Source: Trichoplusia ni (taxonomy: Eukaryota; Arthropoda; Insecta; Lepidoptera; Noctuidae). Taken from it: a DNA stretch of 64,000 nt. The DNA lies in NCBI RefSeq assembly GCF_003590095.1, contig NC_039486.1, forward strand, positions 8,182,336 through 8,246,335. Direction: 5' to 3'. Under the pieces are notes generated by a model. That model did not search any database. It worked only from the letters and a program-made list of their open reading frames with translations, and was not told where the DNA came from. Below, in pieces: positions 1 through 11,688 of this stretch (position 1 is its first letter; every line of letters begins with the position of its first letter). Position numbers and translations under genes: made by a program.

Positions 1-1488
1 TATATTATCACATAATATCACAGTCTAGCACACTTATTAGCTAAGTATGCCAGGCAGTGATATTAGAATGTTTATACATCACACTCTTATCATTAAGAAC
101 GAGCATGGGGGATTGGCAAAGTAGACTAACCTATCATTAATTTAATACCTTTAACGACGTATCAAACAAAAACTATATCAATAAAAAATACCAAATTATG
201 ATTTGAATTGGATTTTGTCTCTGCATATTATTAAAACAGTATTTTGATCCGATTCGTTTTTGTTTCTTGTTATTTTATCATTTAGATTTCACAGTAATTA
301 TTATTGGACTCATGTTCATATGTTTTTTGCTTATAGAGGAAAATCAATATGAATAAACTCAGTTTGAAAAGAAGACTGAATAGGTACCTCAAAATTCACC
401 TTTTTATACAAATACAAACATGTATTATGCGGGTATTCATTTAATTAGATTATTTTTATTTATAATCTGTTATTCCCGTATCATACCAGTGTATGTTTTG
501 AGAATAGCTACACAACATAATAGGGTATTTGACAAAAAATATTGGATACTTAGAAACGTATTTTTCTTTTATCTCGTGAGAAAAAATTAAAGATATTTAT
601 TTAATATCATTTTTCATTTTAACTAGCATGTGAGGTTTTTAACAATGCTTACATGCTTTTCACCCTTGCTTTTCAATATTTTTTGGAATTCTGTCTGACA
701 GGCTAACTAGATTTATATTATTAGATTGAGTTAAAAACCCTATTGAATGCCTTGATGTATAAATGCCAAGCCTTGGTATATCAATTTAACCGGGACAGGT
801 TTAAGATGATAGATTAGCAGCAACTTGCCGATTTGCAACTAGGATATACTGCAATCAAAAAGAAAACATTATAATTTTCATCTTCACCGTAGAAAATCAT
901 ATGATTGAAAAATATTGAAATAACAAATAAAAAATTACGCGAATGGATTTAAGTCGACCCAGACATTGTTTTAAAAGTTACTAACTCTTAACCATGTTTT
1001 TGTTTTGCAAAACTGCTCACTAGTAATGTAAATTCACACCAATTATTTTTTTACAACCGTGGTTTATTACAGTAATATTTTGTCGGATACATACATAACC
1101 TTTTTCTGTCAGCACTGTGCACTCAAAATTGACAAGGTCGTTTGGACAAGTAGGTATATAATTTGAGATAATTTATAACAAGTTTTTATCATGTCTGAAC
1201 ACAAAACAAGTCAAAAAATATGTCTACTCTACGGTGTGTATACCTATGGATAATATACCCAGGTTTGTATGATTCATGAAAATAGTCACACATTTTTTTC
1301 CTCTTCAATTATTTTCTATTTAGTAGGAATGGGACACGCTTGATAAATGTCTTGAGTCAATTATTACGAACTCCATGGAATAATATTTAAGTTAACTACA
1401 TAATAATATAATGATGTAGATAAGTAATAAATATGAACTATATTTTTCTAGAAAATACATCATCAAGATTTTCGGTTTCAGTACACTA
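1..1488. other. AT-rich non-coding DNA
   Basis: No open frame with a recognisable product and no intact repeat were seen. If the receptor gene runs leftward, this is intron or 3' flank of that gene. Confidence 0.5.
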
Positions 1489-1615
1489 AGGGTAAAAACG
1501 GAACAGTACTACTGAGGCACCGCTGTTTGTCCGTCTGTCACCAGGTGTGTCTATCTTATGAATCGAATTAGTGAAAAATAGCTGGCTATTTCGATTCATG
1601 AAATAGATACACGAA
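1489..1615 (+). repeat. Decayed dispersed repeat (CCGTCTGTCACCAGG family) with fold-back
   Basis: The core CTGTTTGTCCGTCTGTCACCAGG followed by a 'reset' like CTATCTTATGAATCG matches other window copies at 14965, 17228 and 56090. The right part folds back: GAATCGAA (1560-1567) against TTCGATTC (1590-1597), with AAATAGC/GCTATTT inside. Class unknown. Confidence 0.5.
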
Positions 1616-2436
1616 AGTTAAGCAACTGTTATTATGTTTACAATTTTTTCACTCCCGATTTGCTTTTCTCAAGCCATTTTTTGGGCGGCAGGGTCGCGAG
1701 TCCGACGTGTAATTGATCAGTCTTATTTTATTGTAAAACATCAAAACGAATTTTAGTAAGACTTCGTTATTTGTCAAAGCCATAGAAAAACAAGGCATTG
1801 CGAATTAAAATGATATTGAAGTCGTAGTATTCAAAGAAAAAAGTTCGAAAAAAATACGAAGTGTTGATTCGTATCAAAACATGACCTTCGGAAGGTCAAA
1901 ATTGTTTACAAACAAATGAAAACATTTTATCTTGGGCGTTAGTCTTCGTGGTAACCGCAATAGGCCGATAAAGTGCGACATCGTAATGATTCAAATTATG
2001 ATATTATAATTAGAATAAATTCCTAATATACAAACACATATTATACACTTTCCAAGTTTAAATAAAGACAACGTTTTCTACATTTTCTTCATTTAAAAAA
2101 AAGGCAAAACTTAATTTATAGTGATGATGCGTTTAATTTGACTCCAAAAACGGAGGAAATATTTTTAAACTAACAACCAAACAAATTCTTTTATCAAATA
2201 GCCAAATAAAATATCCCAAATCAGAACTGAACCTACATTCGTTTTTTTCTTTGTTTGTTTCAACGAGCAGAGCTCAAAGAAATTCAGGACAAATAAAAAG
2301 AAAACAGTTTTATTGAGGAAGGCTATAAGATATTTAAGTATACATTCACGCTATGATTATTAGGAGCAGAACAGTAATGAAATCGTAACAAAAACGTCAA
2401 AGTTGAGCGCTCTCTAAAATAATTACTTAAATTTTA

Positions 2437-2486
2437 AAATCTTATATCTTCACAGCCACACGGACAAAGTCGCGCGCATCACCTAG
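2437..2486 (+). mobile_element. Helitron-like 3'-end fragment
   Basis: ATCTTATATCTTC...CCACACGGACAAAGTCGCG...CTAG resembles the 3' terminus of the complete element at 59047-59325 (AACTTATATCTTC...GCAGATGAAGTCGCGGG...CTAG). Only about 50 bp remain and the hairpin is degraded. Confidence 0.5.
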
Positions 2487-2962
2487 TACAAAATAAACAA
2501 CTTTAATTCAAGTGGTTCTTTCCGCTTGACATTATAATTCCTAATGGAGCACAGTGCAAGCCGCGGACTTGACTATAAAGTCTATAAAATCCCGCAACAA
2601 CCATTATATAGTGACATAAAACGCTTTAACTCTCTCTACCACTTGTTTATTACACGGTCTCTGGTGATTTATTTAATTTTAAACTTATGTAGCCTTTTTT
2701 GTGAGCTGCCAGTGATTTTTAGAAGACACTTTGATGTTATATTGCGTCTTATTCTGATTAAAAGAATGTGTCATAAGGGGTTATGATCAAAAATGTTTTA
2801 TTTTAAATAAACAATGAAGATATTGAATATGAACAAGGTCTTTTTTGGATGGGAAATCCTCAAATGACTCACCTTTGGGTTGAGTGGTAAATACTAGTGG
2901 TAGTAGGGGGAAGAATAGGAAGGCTTAACGCAGAAGTCGACAAATTACGAACTTTATGTACA

Positions 2963-3018
2963 CAGGTCGCATAAAAAATAGGTGTTTAAATATAACACCT
3001 ATAAAATTATGCGACCTG
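2963..3018. repeat. 56-nt imperfect hairpin
   Basis: Outer arms CAGGTCGCATA (2963-2973) and TATGCGACCTG (3008-3018) pair perfectly. Inner arms TAGGTGTT (2979-2986) and AACACCTA (2994-3001) also pair, with a 7-nt loop and a short A/T internal bulge between the two stems. It could be a tiny MITE or a structured RNA; no target-site duplication is clear. Confidence 0.6.
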
Positions 3019-3670
3019 AGTTTAAATGTTCATTTTTATTATTTAAATACGTTCTAAAAATAAATTGCTATTTTATAAGAAATAAATGTTACTATGACAT
3101 TCCAGAAATTCAAATGCGAATGATGTTTTAAAAACGTATTATATTTTTACAAGGTAACAGCTCTCTGTCGGCTTGTATATTTCTATGAAAAGAGTATTCC
3201 AAAGTTTTCTAAAATAAGGAAATGTAATCCTATTTTTCTTCGTTCGTTGCATTGTTTGCTGCAAGCGCAAAGTGCAAACAAAGTTGAAAATATCTAGAAA
3301 ACGCGATCAATCCATAAAGTGTAGAGTAGACGTTCATATTCCGTGTTCAGATTTCATTTTTCCATTTTCAATATTGATGTGCGAGAATATTTCACGAAAA
3401 CTACGCAGTAAGTCTTTACACTATTTATTCGTATAGGTAATAATTAAAGTGTGATGGTACATTAGGTGTTGTCGCGTAGTCACATGCATTCCGTATGGTT
3501 TGTATCGAAACTCATAAAATACGTTGAATGATGTGCACAAGTAAACATATTTACTGACTTACCAGCACTTATCTAAGTAATATTATTTATTACAATAGCG
3601 TAAGAGAAATGGCGTACTACAATAATTTATGATTAACACATGGTGGTAGCCCCTCTTCTTAAGGCTTTTT

Positions 3671-3830
3671 AACCCCCGACAAAAATAAGAGTGTTATAAG
3701 TTTGACGTGTGACTGACTGTTTGCAGCAATATAGCTACCGAACGCGAGATTTTGATTCAGTTTGTACGAGTATTAAAAGAGAATTATATGCAAGTGTGTT
3801 TTAGACATGTATAAAAGACAAAAAAAATCT
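3671..3830 (+). repeat. Dispersed repeat beginning AACCCCCGACAAAAATAAG
   Basis: The opening AACCCCCGAC...GAGTGTTATAAGTTTGACGTG, then a GACTGACTG block and GCTACCGAACG...TTTTGATTCAGTTTG, match a repeat I know from many lepidopteran genomes. This is recall without a database search. No second copy was noticed here. Confidence 0.55.
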
Positions 3831-5924
3831 AAAAATATCTTTATGTAACCTTCTAAACCATTTTAAAACACAGCTAAACCAAAATTCCCTTTGATAACTT
3901 GACGTACCACAAGAAAACCCCTTTTTTATTGACCGCAAATTAAAAACAACAGTGACACAATAGTTTCACGAAAATTAACTCTATTCTGATACCCAGAAAG
4001 CCCATTTTAGCGATACAAATCACATTGTTTACAATTCGATCTATTAAGAGATTGTATATGTTGTATATGTTCAATAACAGCTATACGGTTTGGGCTGACG
4101 TATCGAGTGTCAATCATCGTCGATGTCTGACACTTGTATACATCACGCATCGCTTATGCTGGCGTGATAGATGGTGCCTTTGAATACATTAGGGGGCCGT
4201 TTTCTTAAGCCATCTTGCTGAACTAACTGAAACATGGATTATAGCTTTGAGACAAGTAATGACTAGCCTACAGTAGGAATATTGACAAGTTTCGTAGAGT
4301 CGCTTATACAGGTCGTACAGACAAGTTGCATTTCTCTGAGGAATCGCTCAAAGTTATTATTATCATTGACATAAATAACTGTCTTCCAGGAGTTTTTTAA
4401 TTGTAATTCGATAAAACATTTCATCATTTGTAAACAAGCACTGTTAATAAAGATAATAAAATAAAAAAAGAGTCGTGTGTATTCCCCCTGATTATAGAAG
4501 AGGCTTGTAAGCAACCTACCTCCTGTTGTAGGACGGTCACAAGTTATTTAAAAAACCTAATTTTAACGCGGTCTCCTTAATGGATATTTTTATCTCTGGA
4601 TTGACTTTTTAAATGTCTCATAAAAAAGTATATACCCTTTTACTGTAGGATTCTCTCTTAAGGTAAGGAATCGAAAACAGCTGTCGTTAAAGTTACTAAA
4701 GCCAATTTAATTGAAAATACAATAGAGTTTCAAATAAGTATAATGAATTACTTTATAACGGATTTAATGAAACGCTTGCATGGAAACTTTACAAAATTAG
4801 TTTCTGCAAATGAAAACCATTCATATTTGAATGAGTAATAATAAAGCCAGTCAGATATACATTTAAGCTGAAATACAAAATTATGTAATAAACAATTATG
4901 TATTTCTTCTATTTTAATTTATGTCAGTAAAACAACAAAATACAGAATTATAAATTAATAATAGAAACCAAAGCCACTGAAGATATTATATTTGTCATAT
5001 TCACCTCTTTCTGTTTTTCCAATGCTTGTACACTATTGTCTACTTTTCAACCTATTTATCCTTTCGCAGGTAAGCAAGCAATACCTTTGTACACGTCTTT
5101 CTATATTTGTGCTTCTTTTATTGGTCTGTGTACATAAATGATAAATAAATAAATAAACAAGATACATTAATCATTCGATACAATCAAAAGAGAAACAAAG
5201 AAAACTTACAAAATAGTAATAATAGCTTGATAGCACTTACACAATATTGCTTTACAGATGCTATTTTATGTGTACATTCAGTAGTTTTTCGTATTATAAA
5301 AAATGCACATACATGTCGATGTCACATTTCTGAACACAGAATACGAATCTGGTATTTCTATAACTAAAGACTAACATGCCACCAAAGGGAAAGAAGAATG
5401 AATTCCCCCGTAAACAAACACTACAGCGCTTAATAGAGACAAATTAATGTTGGAAAAGCCTCTTTCCCACACCAATATCACCACGAGTTAATAAGAAAAA
5501 CATAAGGTACTAATAAAACGTAATTTACACAGAAACGAAGTTATAACCTCAAAATAAATCGGTTTAATAGAAACGTGTTTTGTTAATTAATTGGGAATTA
5601 TACTGGGGAATTGTTCTCTGTTACTGGGGATATACAATAAATATATATCCCCCTATATAAATAAACCACGGATTTATAAATACCGAGAAATCAACACGTT
5701 ATTCCCAGTTGGTATACGATGACTTAATATTCTCCATTTTGAAAAGAAGTCTTATTCGTCGGAGCCATTCCTCTTACTGTTCTACATTATCAGTTAGATA
5801 TAATGTGTGACATAAAACCAGACTAGTTTATTATCACGTTAAAAGTTTTGTGACTTGATAAAAGTAATGTTCTTCTAACAGAATTTCAACAGAGATTAAC
5901 TAGCCAGAAAATTTTCAGTGTAAG
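3831..5924. other. AT-rich non-coding DNA with a LINE-like 3' tail near 5030-5160
   Basis: No supported gene. Around 5030-5160 the text ends GTACATAAATGATAAATAAATAAATAAAC, a tail typical of truncated LINE 3' ends. The 83-codon minus-strand frame at 4263-4514 has no recognisable content. Confidence 0.45.
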
Positions 5925-5992
5925 AAATTCGGTCAAGTTCGAGTCGGACTTACGACACAGACTTAATAAGCCCTTTGGGTACGAAACCTTTA
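5925..5992 (+). repeat. Fragment of unclassified dispersed repeat (GGTCAAGTTCGAGTCGGAC)
   Basis: GGTCAAGTTCGAGTCGGACTTACGACAC...GGGTACGAAACC is the terminal block of the repeat family whose other orientation is seen at 30590-30635 (GGCTCGCACTTGACCGG) and 34865-34910. Confidence 0.45.
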
Positions 5993-6257
5993 AAAATGTA
6001 GGCCTTATTGTCATGTTATCAGCCACAAGTTAAATCTAAATAAAAATATTTTTTGTAATTTCACAATTAAGGTAAAACTTGTTACAGGTTACATTTAAGG
6101 ATTTACGTATTTAGTTTTGGTGAATTAGTAAATAAATTATATGTCAAAGAAAATCGCTGACAATGTGTTTTTCTTTGAATAGACCCGTTTGTATCTTTAT
6201 TCTAATTTAGGATATTGAAAGCAAAGCAAAAACAAACGGGATAAGGTAAGCTACTAA

Positions 6258-6325
6258 GTGTCTGTCCGTCTGTCAATGGGCTGTCAGTACCTGTATCCCA
6301 TCAACCGTATTAGTTTCAGAATGAA
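6258..6325 (+). repeat. Short fragment of the CCGTCTGTC dispersed repeat
   Basis: TGTCCGTCTGTCAATGGGCTGTCAGTACCTGTATCCCATCAACCG resembles the core seen at 14990-15055 but is heavily diverged. Confidence 0.35.
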
Positions 6326-6394
6326 GTATGTATACACAGTGTTTGCATCTGTTTTTGCTAATTCACACTAGTATAAAGGGGATACTTTATAAGA

Positions 6395-6679
6395 AACTCG
6401 TGGTTAAGCTAAACTTGATACGGTCGGTCCGTGGATGGGTGACCATCCATAGCACAACGAGTTCTGTGTTTTGGAAAGCACGTTAAATTGTTGCTCCCAG
6501 CTGTTAACACATCTTTGATAGTCATTACAAGTAGTCAGAAGCAATAAAGTCTGACAACCCAGTCCAGCAAACGGGTATCATGTTGACCAGATAACTGGGT
6601 AGAAGAGGACAGATAGGCAGCCGCACCCGGTTGAACTGAAAGCCGAACCTAACATAGTATGGCTAAGCTGGATAATGAT
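6395..6679 (+). mobile_element. 5S-rRNA-derived SINE, near full length
   Basis: The head resembles the internal promoter of 5S rRNA: GTTAAGC (A-box-like) at 6403-6409 and CGGTCGGTCCGTGGATGGGTGACC at 6421-6444, where GGATGGGTGACC is the 5S C-box. A body of about 220 bp follows (CCCAGCTGTTAAC...AACTGGGTAGAAGAGGACAG...GCCGAACC...GGCTAAGCTGGATAATGATT). The body recurs at 55437-55605 and 60391-60610 on the other strand, and the 55.4 kb copy also keeps GATCACAGGTTAAGC. Transcription by Pol III would be internal. SINEs of this type depend on LINE enzymes (family knowledge). Confidence 0.7.
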
Positions 6680-7627
6680 TACATAATTTGTTTCGAGTTC
6701 ATCTTACACTTCTTCTCAGTTCAATTCTCTGTGAAAGCTGCCAACGCATCAATTGATTCGACATCTGCGAATGATTCGAGGAATCAATCAGAATATTTTA
6801 TTTCTGGATAACGGTCAGTGAGAACGAACAGTGATTGATTTGCCGTCTTTCTTATTTCGACGTAATACTACTTCATCATTGATTTTGTTTACAGATTGTA
6901 CTATATCATAATTATTTTTAGTTATTTATTTGCATAGCATTTTTTTCATTTCATTTTAGAATTTGGATTTTTCTCGAAATGTTATTAATGTTATTTAAAA
7001 AAAAAGCATATACGCGGTTGAATTGATAACCAATTTTTTTAAGAAATTGATTTAACTACGTGTAACATTTTTCAAATAATCACCGACAAAATGTAAGTAA
7101 GTAAATGATTATTTGTAAGAAAAGTGTCAAAGGTTGTAGAAATAATAAAATAAACCTAACGCCACTTTTGTATATAAAATACATTGTATTTATTTAAACA
7201 AGTACTTGTTTAATAAAGCGTATTTTAATTCGAATGCTTTAACAGAGCAATGGTCCTTGAAATTTATTTACATTTACTATGAAATCTTTTCCTTGATCCA
7301 TCAATATTGGAATTCTCCAGCAGCATTTACTTCCTTGTTATTTAATATAAACTTCACTTACGATTTTATCTCTTTGATCTCAAATTATCACTTAAACCTA
7401 CGTAAAATAAACAAATTTGATACGTAAAGCTTACAACGGACTTTATTGCTTACTTCTATTAAAAAAAAACTGTTCTGACAGATTACCATGAATCTTGTTT
7501 CTTGAACAAACAAAAGAATATCGTTTAGTTTTATGAGTAGCTCGTGTGTGTGAGTAACGGTACGTATTCACAATCATTTTCAATAAACACACACTCAAAG
7601 AATATCCAGTCATGGTTTTATAGATCA

Positions 7628-7900
7628 CTAGCTGTTGCCCGCGACTTCGTCCCCGTGGGTAGAAGATATAAGTTATGATTTATACCTGCCCTGATTTTTT
7701 CACATTTTCCATTGTATCTTCGCTTCTATTAGTCGCAGCGTGATGGTTTATAGCCTAAAGCCTTCCTCGATGAATGGTCTATTCAACACAAAAATACACA
7801 TAAAAATATTTTTTCAATTTGGACCATTAGTTCCACAGATTAGCGCGTTCAAACAAACAAACAAACAAACTCTTCAGCTTTATATATTAGTATATATAGA
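7628..7900 (-). mobile_element. Non-autonomous Helitron-like element, complete
   Basis: Read on the minus strand, it starts TCTATATATACTAATATATAAAGC and ends ...GCGGGCAACAGCTAG with a GC-rich 3' hairpin region. It is flanked by A and T, the Helitron insertion target. The 273-bp body carries no gene. A near full-length relative in the other orientation lies at 59047-59325. An (AAAC)n run at 7848-7870 is internal. Confidence 0.75.
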
Positions 7901-10180
7901 TTAGTATAGAAGTATAGATAATTATAACTATCCTATGTCAATACAAAACCGCAGCACGTACCGGCAGTAGTCAGTGATAATCACAGGGCACGTGCTATCG
8001 AAATCCGAAACAATTTGTTAAGACTGTTAAGTAAACAAAATTGAAATCAATCCAAAAAAGGCGACACGAGATACTTTTATCCATACATCTGCCTACCTAA
8101 CTTAAAGCTTCAGGAGATTTGATAAATTAGGTTAAGGAAGCACAAAATCCACTTAACATTATGAAAAAGAGGAAGAAAAAGCTTGAAAAAAAAGAAACCG
8201 AAGCAAGTATATAAGAATAAATAAATCGTCCTAACCTCGTCATACCAAATAATGAGGCCCAGATCTATGGCTCAGCTCAACGCAACGATCGTCTCAAGGG
8301 ACTGCCGTCTAGTCTTACCAATCAGCTTCTTTGTTAGTCTCTCATTTATTTTATTCTTGAAGGTAGTTTATATGATAAATATCGCAACCCCACAGACAGA
8401 AGAAATATATCAAACAAAAAGATTATTTAGCGATGTACAACACATTCGTAACATGACTTGACCTTTTTGAAGAAAATTCGTAAAAACAAGTACAAAGTTC
8501 CAATAAATTAACATTCTTAATTATTCGATTACGGTTACTAGAATAGGGATTGTTAATTATTCCTTCGAATACTTAATATTTACGCTATAACAATACCCGA
8601 AAAATCTCATTATAATATGGAACAAGTGAATTTGTAATTTTGTTTACCATAGCAAAATAATTCGGTTCGCAAATTATTTGAATGCCTAATTTTGGATTGT
8701 AGTCTGACGCTGAGTATTTAAACTTTTATCTAATTACATTTAGCATAATTGTAGGTACCTAATTCGTATTACCACGACGGAAACTTTTGCGTGTAGAGTA
8801 GCTAAAGTCCTATGTCACACACTTAATTCATCTAAAGTGTGTACAAATCCACAAAAAAGGTTGGTACCTAACTATTAAGCTTAATCTGTTATAAAAACAT
8901 AAAATATTCTAACTAAATCTTGGATACTAATTTATTAATCTACTGAGTGGCACGCTTGCAGCCACAAGACCGATAAGAGGCCACTTTTTCTTCAACCAAA
9001 AAACTATGAGAGATACAGGTTTTTGACAACGTAGAGTTTTTAACTTTTTTTGGATACAAGATTAAACCTGAACCTGTAGCCAAATTACGTTTCGGCAGCC
9101 ACTAGTTTTAATAAAAACGCTCAAACGTATTGCAATTACATTTCAAGAAATGTAACTTTGATATGTCATTTTAATACGAGAGTTTTTCTTGTGGAAATGT
9201 CATTTAAATTAGATGGTAGAAACGACTGTTACTTATCCTAATGAATGGTTACTGGCTACTCAGAAATAAATAGTTTACAGCGATCCAAATCCGTGGACGC
9301 AGGGCAGGCAAATTTGTGCGATGAACGAATACTTATTCTTAGTGCAAGTGACTTTGACTGTTTCCGAAAATACCCGCAACGCAAGGATTCCTCAATGCGT
9401 TCTTTTTTCAGGAATCAGGAAACTAATGTAAACTCTACATGTAAAAAACTAATGCACTTGTCTACACTAAAAAAAGTATCAAAAATCATGACAAAATAAT
9501 AATATCTTTTCAGTCAGCTCCAACTTCTAGCTTCACTTTAAACTACATCTATTCATATAATTTATTTCAAATAGATTTGATTCAATATTCGCGACTATCG
9601 ACAAAAACTCACGAAAATAAATTTAGATTTCAAGTCAAGGTTCAACGATCAAACAGTTAGCGGCAACGACTCACAAGTCTCGACGGAGAAGTCCAAGGTC
9701 TGCGGACGTGTGTGTAAATACAAATAAAATACGAGGATCCATTAATTGGTGATAACGAGACGTCGATATTAACGCGATAGATGTAAAACTGGTATTGGAT
9801 TACAAGTCCTTTTGGAATTTATTTGAAGATTTAATTAACATTTTACGATTCGTTAATTTATCATGTGACCTACATTTTTATTTGATACGTATTATGATTG
9901 AATCAGTTGATAGTAAGAAGAATATTTTATGCTTTTTGGTACTAGAAAATAATGAAACTTTCCAGTAATTATGAGTCGAAAAACTTTCACAGACAAGAAT
10001 GTTTTTATTATACGAAAGTATGATAATAATGTTGCTATTCAATATTCATAACGAAAGATCTGGACTACTAATAATTAAGTCTACGAAATTTTTGCTAATC
10101 ATTTTCAATTTGAGAGAGCCTGTCTTCGTGTTTGTTGTTAGGTACTGGGAATAATACCTACTATTTGACCTAAATTCAAC

Positions 10181-10188
10181 TGACGTCA
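10181..10188. promoter_or_regulatory. CRE octamer TGACGTCA in the receptor intron
   Basis: A full palindromic cAMP-response element lies 65 bp inside the intron after the receptor exon. It is the known CREB/ATF site, but an 8-mer can occur by chance and there is no evidence that it works here. Confidence 0.3.
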
Positions 10189-10246
10189 ATGTTTAAACAA
10201 TAAATCAATTTACATTTTTTTACAGTTTGTTTTCATTGTATTATAC

Positions 10247-10252
10247 ACTCAC
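10247..10252 (-). other. 5' splice donor of the receptor exon
   Basis: Minus-strand CTAG/GTGAGT is a consensus donor. Reading through it gives only six more residues and a stop, so splicing is needed to reach TM6. The intron phase is 1, and a following codon beginning with the retained G would suit the valine usually found at the start of TM6 in this family (family knowledge). Confidence 0.85.
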
Positions 10253-11068
10253 CTAGCATTCGGATGACCCTTCTTTGTGACGCGCCGTTTCTGTATTGCA
10301 TTTGACCACTCGCTCTTTCGTTACTGTCCACCGAGAGCTTCTTCACTGGATGCAACACGCGGGATGTCCTCAACTTAATACCTATCAACGCGTATAACAC
10401 TGTGATCATCGACATTGGCACCACGAAGAACACAAAACTAGATATAACAAACACTTGATGCACTCCCACACCTTTCACTGTACAAGCGCTCGCGTTCTGC
10501 CCATTGTCGTCATACGTCACTATACCGAATTGCATCGCTTGTGGCACCGCGGTACACAGCGCGAACACCCATATAGCAATAATAAACCGCACAGCCCGAG
10601 ACAGCTTTGACATGGTGTGTGACATGAAAGGCCGACATATCGCTATGTACCGCTCCACTGTAAACGCTGTTATTGTCAACACCGTGGCGTTGGCTGACGT
10701 CTCCGACGCCAGACCTATGGCTATGCAGTGCGCTTCACCGAGAGGGTACGTTATTGGATTCCATAGTTTATGCACTTCAAACGGTAACCCACATACTAGT
10801 AAGATGAGGTCTGAAATGGCAAGACTGAAGAGGTAGAAGTTAGTGGCGGTGTGCATGGACCGGTTCCTCGCTATGACGACGCAGGTGCTGGTGTTGCCGA
10901 GGATGCCGGCCACGAAGATGACGACGTAGGTGACGGTGAGCGGCACGACCAGGTCCAGCGCGTACGGCTCCTCGAAGCTGGCGATGTGGCCCGTCACGTT
11001 TGTCGTGTTCATCACGGATGTGTCTTGATACTCGTCGATGGTCTGAGGCGCTGGCAACGTCATCTTAC
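10253..11068 (-). CDS. PBANR: Pyrokinin/PBAN-type neuropeptide receptor (class-A GPCR), exon for N-terminus to TM5 and ICL3; partial gene
   Basis: Receptors of this family sit in the plasma membrane, bind FXPRL-amide peptides (PBAN, pyrokinins, diapause hormone) and signal mainly through Gq and calcium; in moths PBANR triggers pheromone synthesis. The ATG at 11063 opens 270 residues plus one base. Visible marks: N-glycosylation sequons N19, N22 and N190; TM1 about 38-62 with GN at 56-57; TM2 about 75-95 with LAISD (D85); C113 and C194 for the extracellular disulfide; TM3 with the DRY variant ERY at 137-139; TM4 W165; TM5 about 203-227 with P216; basic loop ending RRVIRML. The segment TVERYIAICRPF is typical of pyrokinin/neuromedin-U-like receptors. 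A polypyrimidine tract and CAG end at 11069, five bases before the ATG. The exon ends CTAG/GTGAGT at 10253, phase 1, just where TM6 should start. TM6, TM7 and the tail were not found in the window. Family is near certain; subtype (PBANR versus diapause-hormone or another pyrokinin receptor) rests on recall. Confidence 0.88.
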
Positions 11069-11092
11069 CTGCGAACAAGAAAAACTGGTTTA
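11069..11092 (-). other. 3' splice acceptor in the 5'UTR, directly upstream of the receptor ATG
   Basis: Minus strand shows a pyrimidine-rich run ending TTTTTCTTGTTCGCAG, preceded by a TTAAC branch-like motif. The exon then starts GTAAG-ATG. The in-frame codons upstream of the ATG lie inside this tract and begin with TTG, so the ATG at 11063 is the better start. It follows that at least one upstream exon, non-coding or nearly so, exists at higher coordinates. Confidence 0.75.
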
Positions 11093-11473
11093 GTTAAAAG
11101 CCCTTCAATTAAAACAAACACATGAAACACAAAAAAGGTAAACTCATATATTCATATGATTAACCGGTTGCCGGATTTATGAATTAAGTTAACACAGTTT
11201 CAAATTGAACGTCGTTGTACAAGTAAATTATACCTTATGATGATTAAAAACAATAAACACAGGTACGTCAACTCGAAGATACATAATGTTGTATTATTTA
11301 TTTAATTGTGGTTTAGTGCACGTAAACATCTTGAAGGTCACAACCTAATTGGTCGTTAACACCACTAAATGTATTAAAGTTCGATTAACTTTATTAGGTC
11401 ATTGTCTCTCTTATTAGGTACCTACATGTGGGTGATCAATCCTTTGATTAGATGACATAAAAATATATATCTA

Positions 11474-11688
11474 CTAGCTTTTCGTCCGCGGCTTCGCCCG
11501 CGACGAGTTTGGTTATATCGCGTTTCCAAGAGAATTCTTCAAAAGTCCGGGATAAAAACTATCCTATGTTCTTTCTCAAGGTCAACTTTATCTCTGTACC
11601 AAATTTCATTAAAATTAGTTCAGTGGTTTAGACGTGAAAGCGCAACAGACAGACAGAGTTACTTTCGCATTTATAATATTAGTAGGGA
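11474..11688 (-). mobile_element. Lep1-like non-autonomous Helitron, complete
   Basis: On the minus strand it begins TCCCTACTAATATTATAAATGCG, has a short CTGT run, then TTCATGAAAT-type and CTTGAGAAAG-type blocks, and ends with the palindromic GCGGGCGAAGCCGCGG hairpin followed by AAAAGCTAG. The flanks are A and T. A second copy lies at 57989-58215. The form matches the Lep1 Helitron family described in moths (recall). It sits in the receptor's upstream intron, 405 bp from the exon. Confidence 0.8.

Larger units (their letters stand above)
7901..10252. other. Non-coding DNA downstream of the receptor exon (intron)
   Basis: No TM6/TM7 coding block could be found by eye on the minus strand. The open frames at 8252-8461 and 9245-9499 (plus strand) have no recognisable domains. 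Apart from the CRE octamer at 10181, nothing structured was seen. Confidence 0.45.

Noticed and set aside
7848..7870. (AAAC)n tract as an independent microsatellite
   Set aside because: It lies inside the Helitron at 7628-7900, whose relative at 59047 has the matching (GTTT)n tract.
8120..8140. TTAGG-like text suggesting insect telomeric repeats
   Set aside because: Only one or two loose units, not a tandem array.
9245..9499. Possible downstream exon of the receptor
   Set aside because: The frame is on the opposite strand to the receptor, and the minus strand there shows no TM6/TM7 motifs.
10504..11093. Plus-strand frames of 110 and 80 codons opposite the receptor exon
   Set aside because: Antisense shadows of a strongly coding, GC-richer exon; no recognisable domain and no start context.
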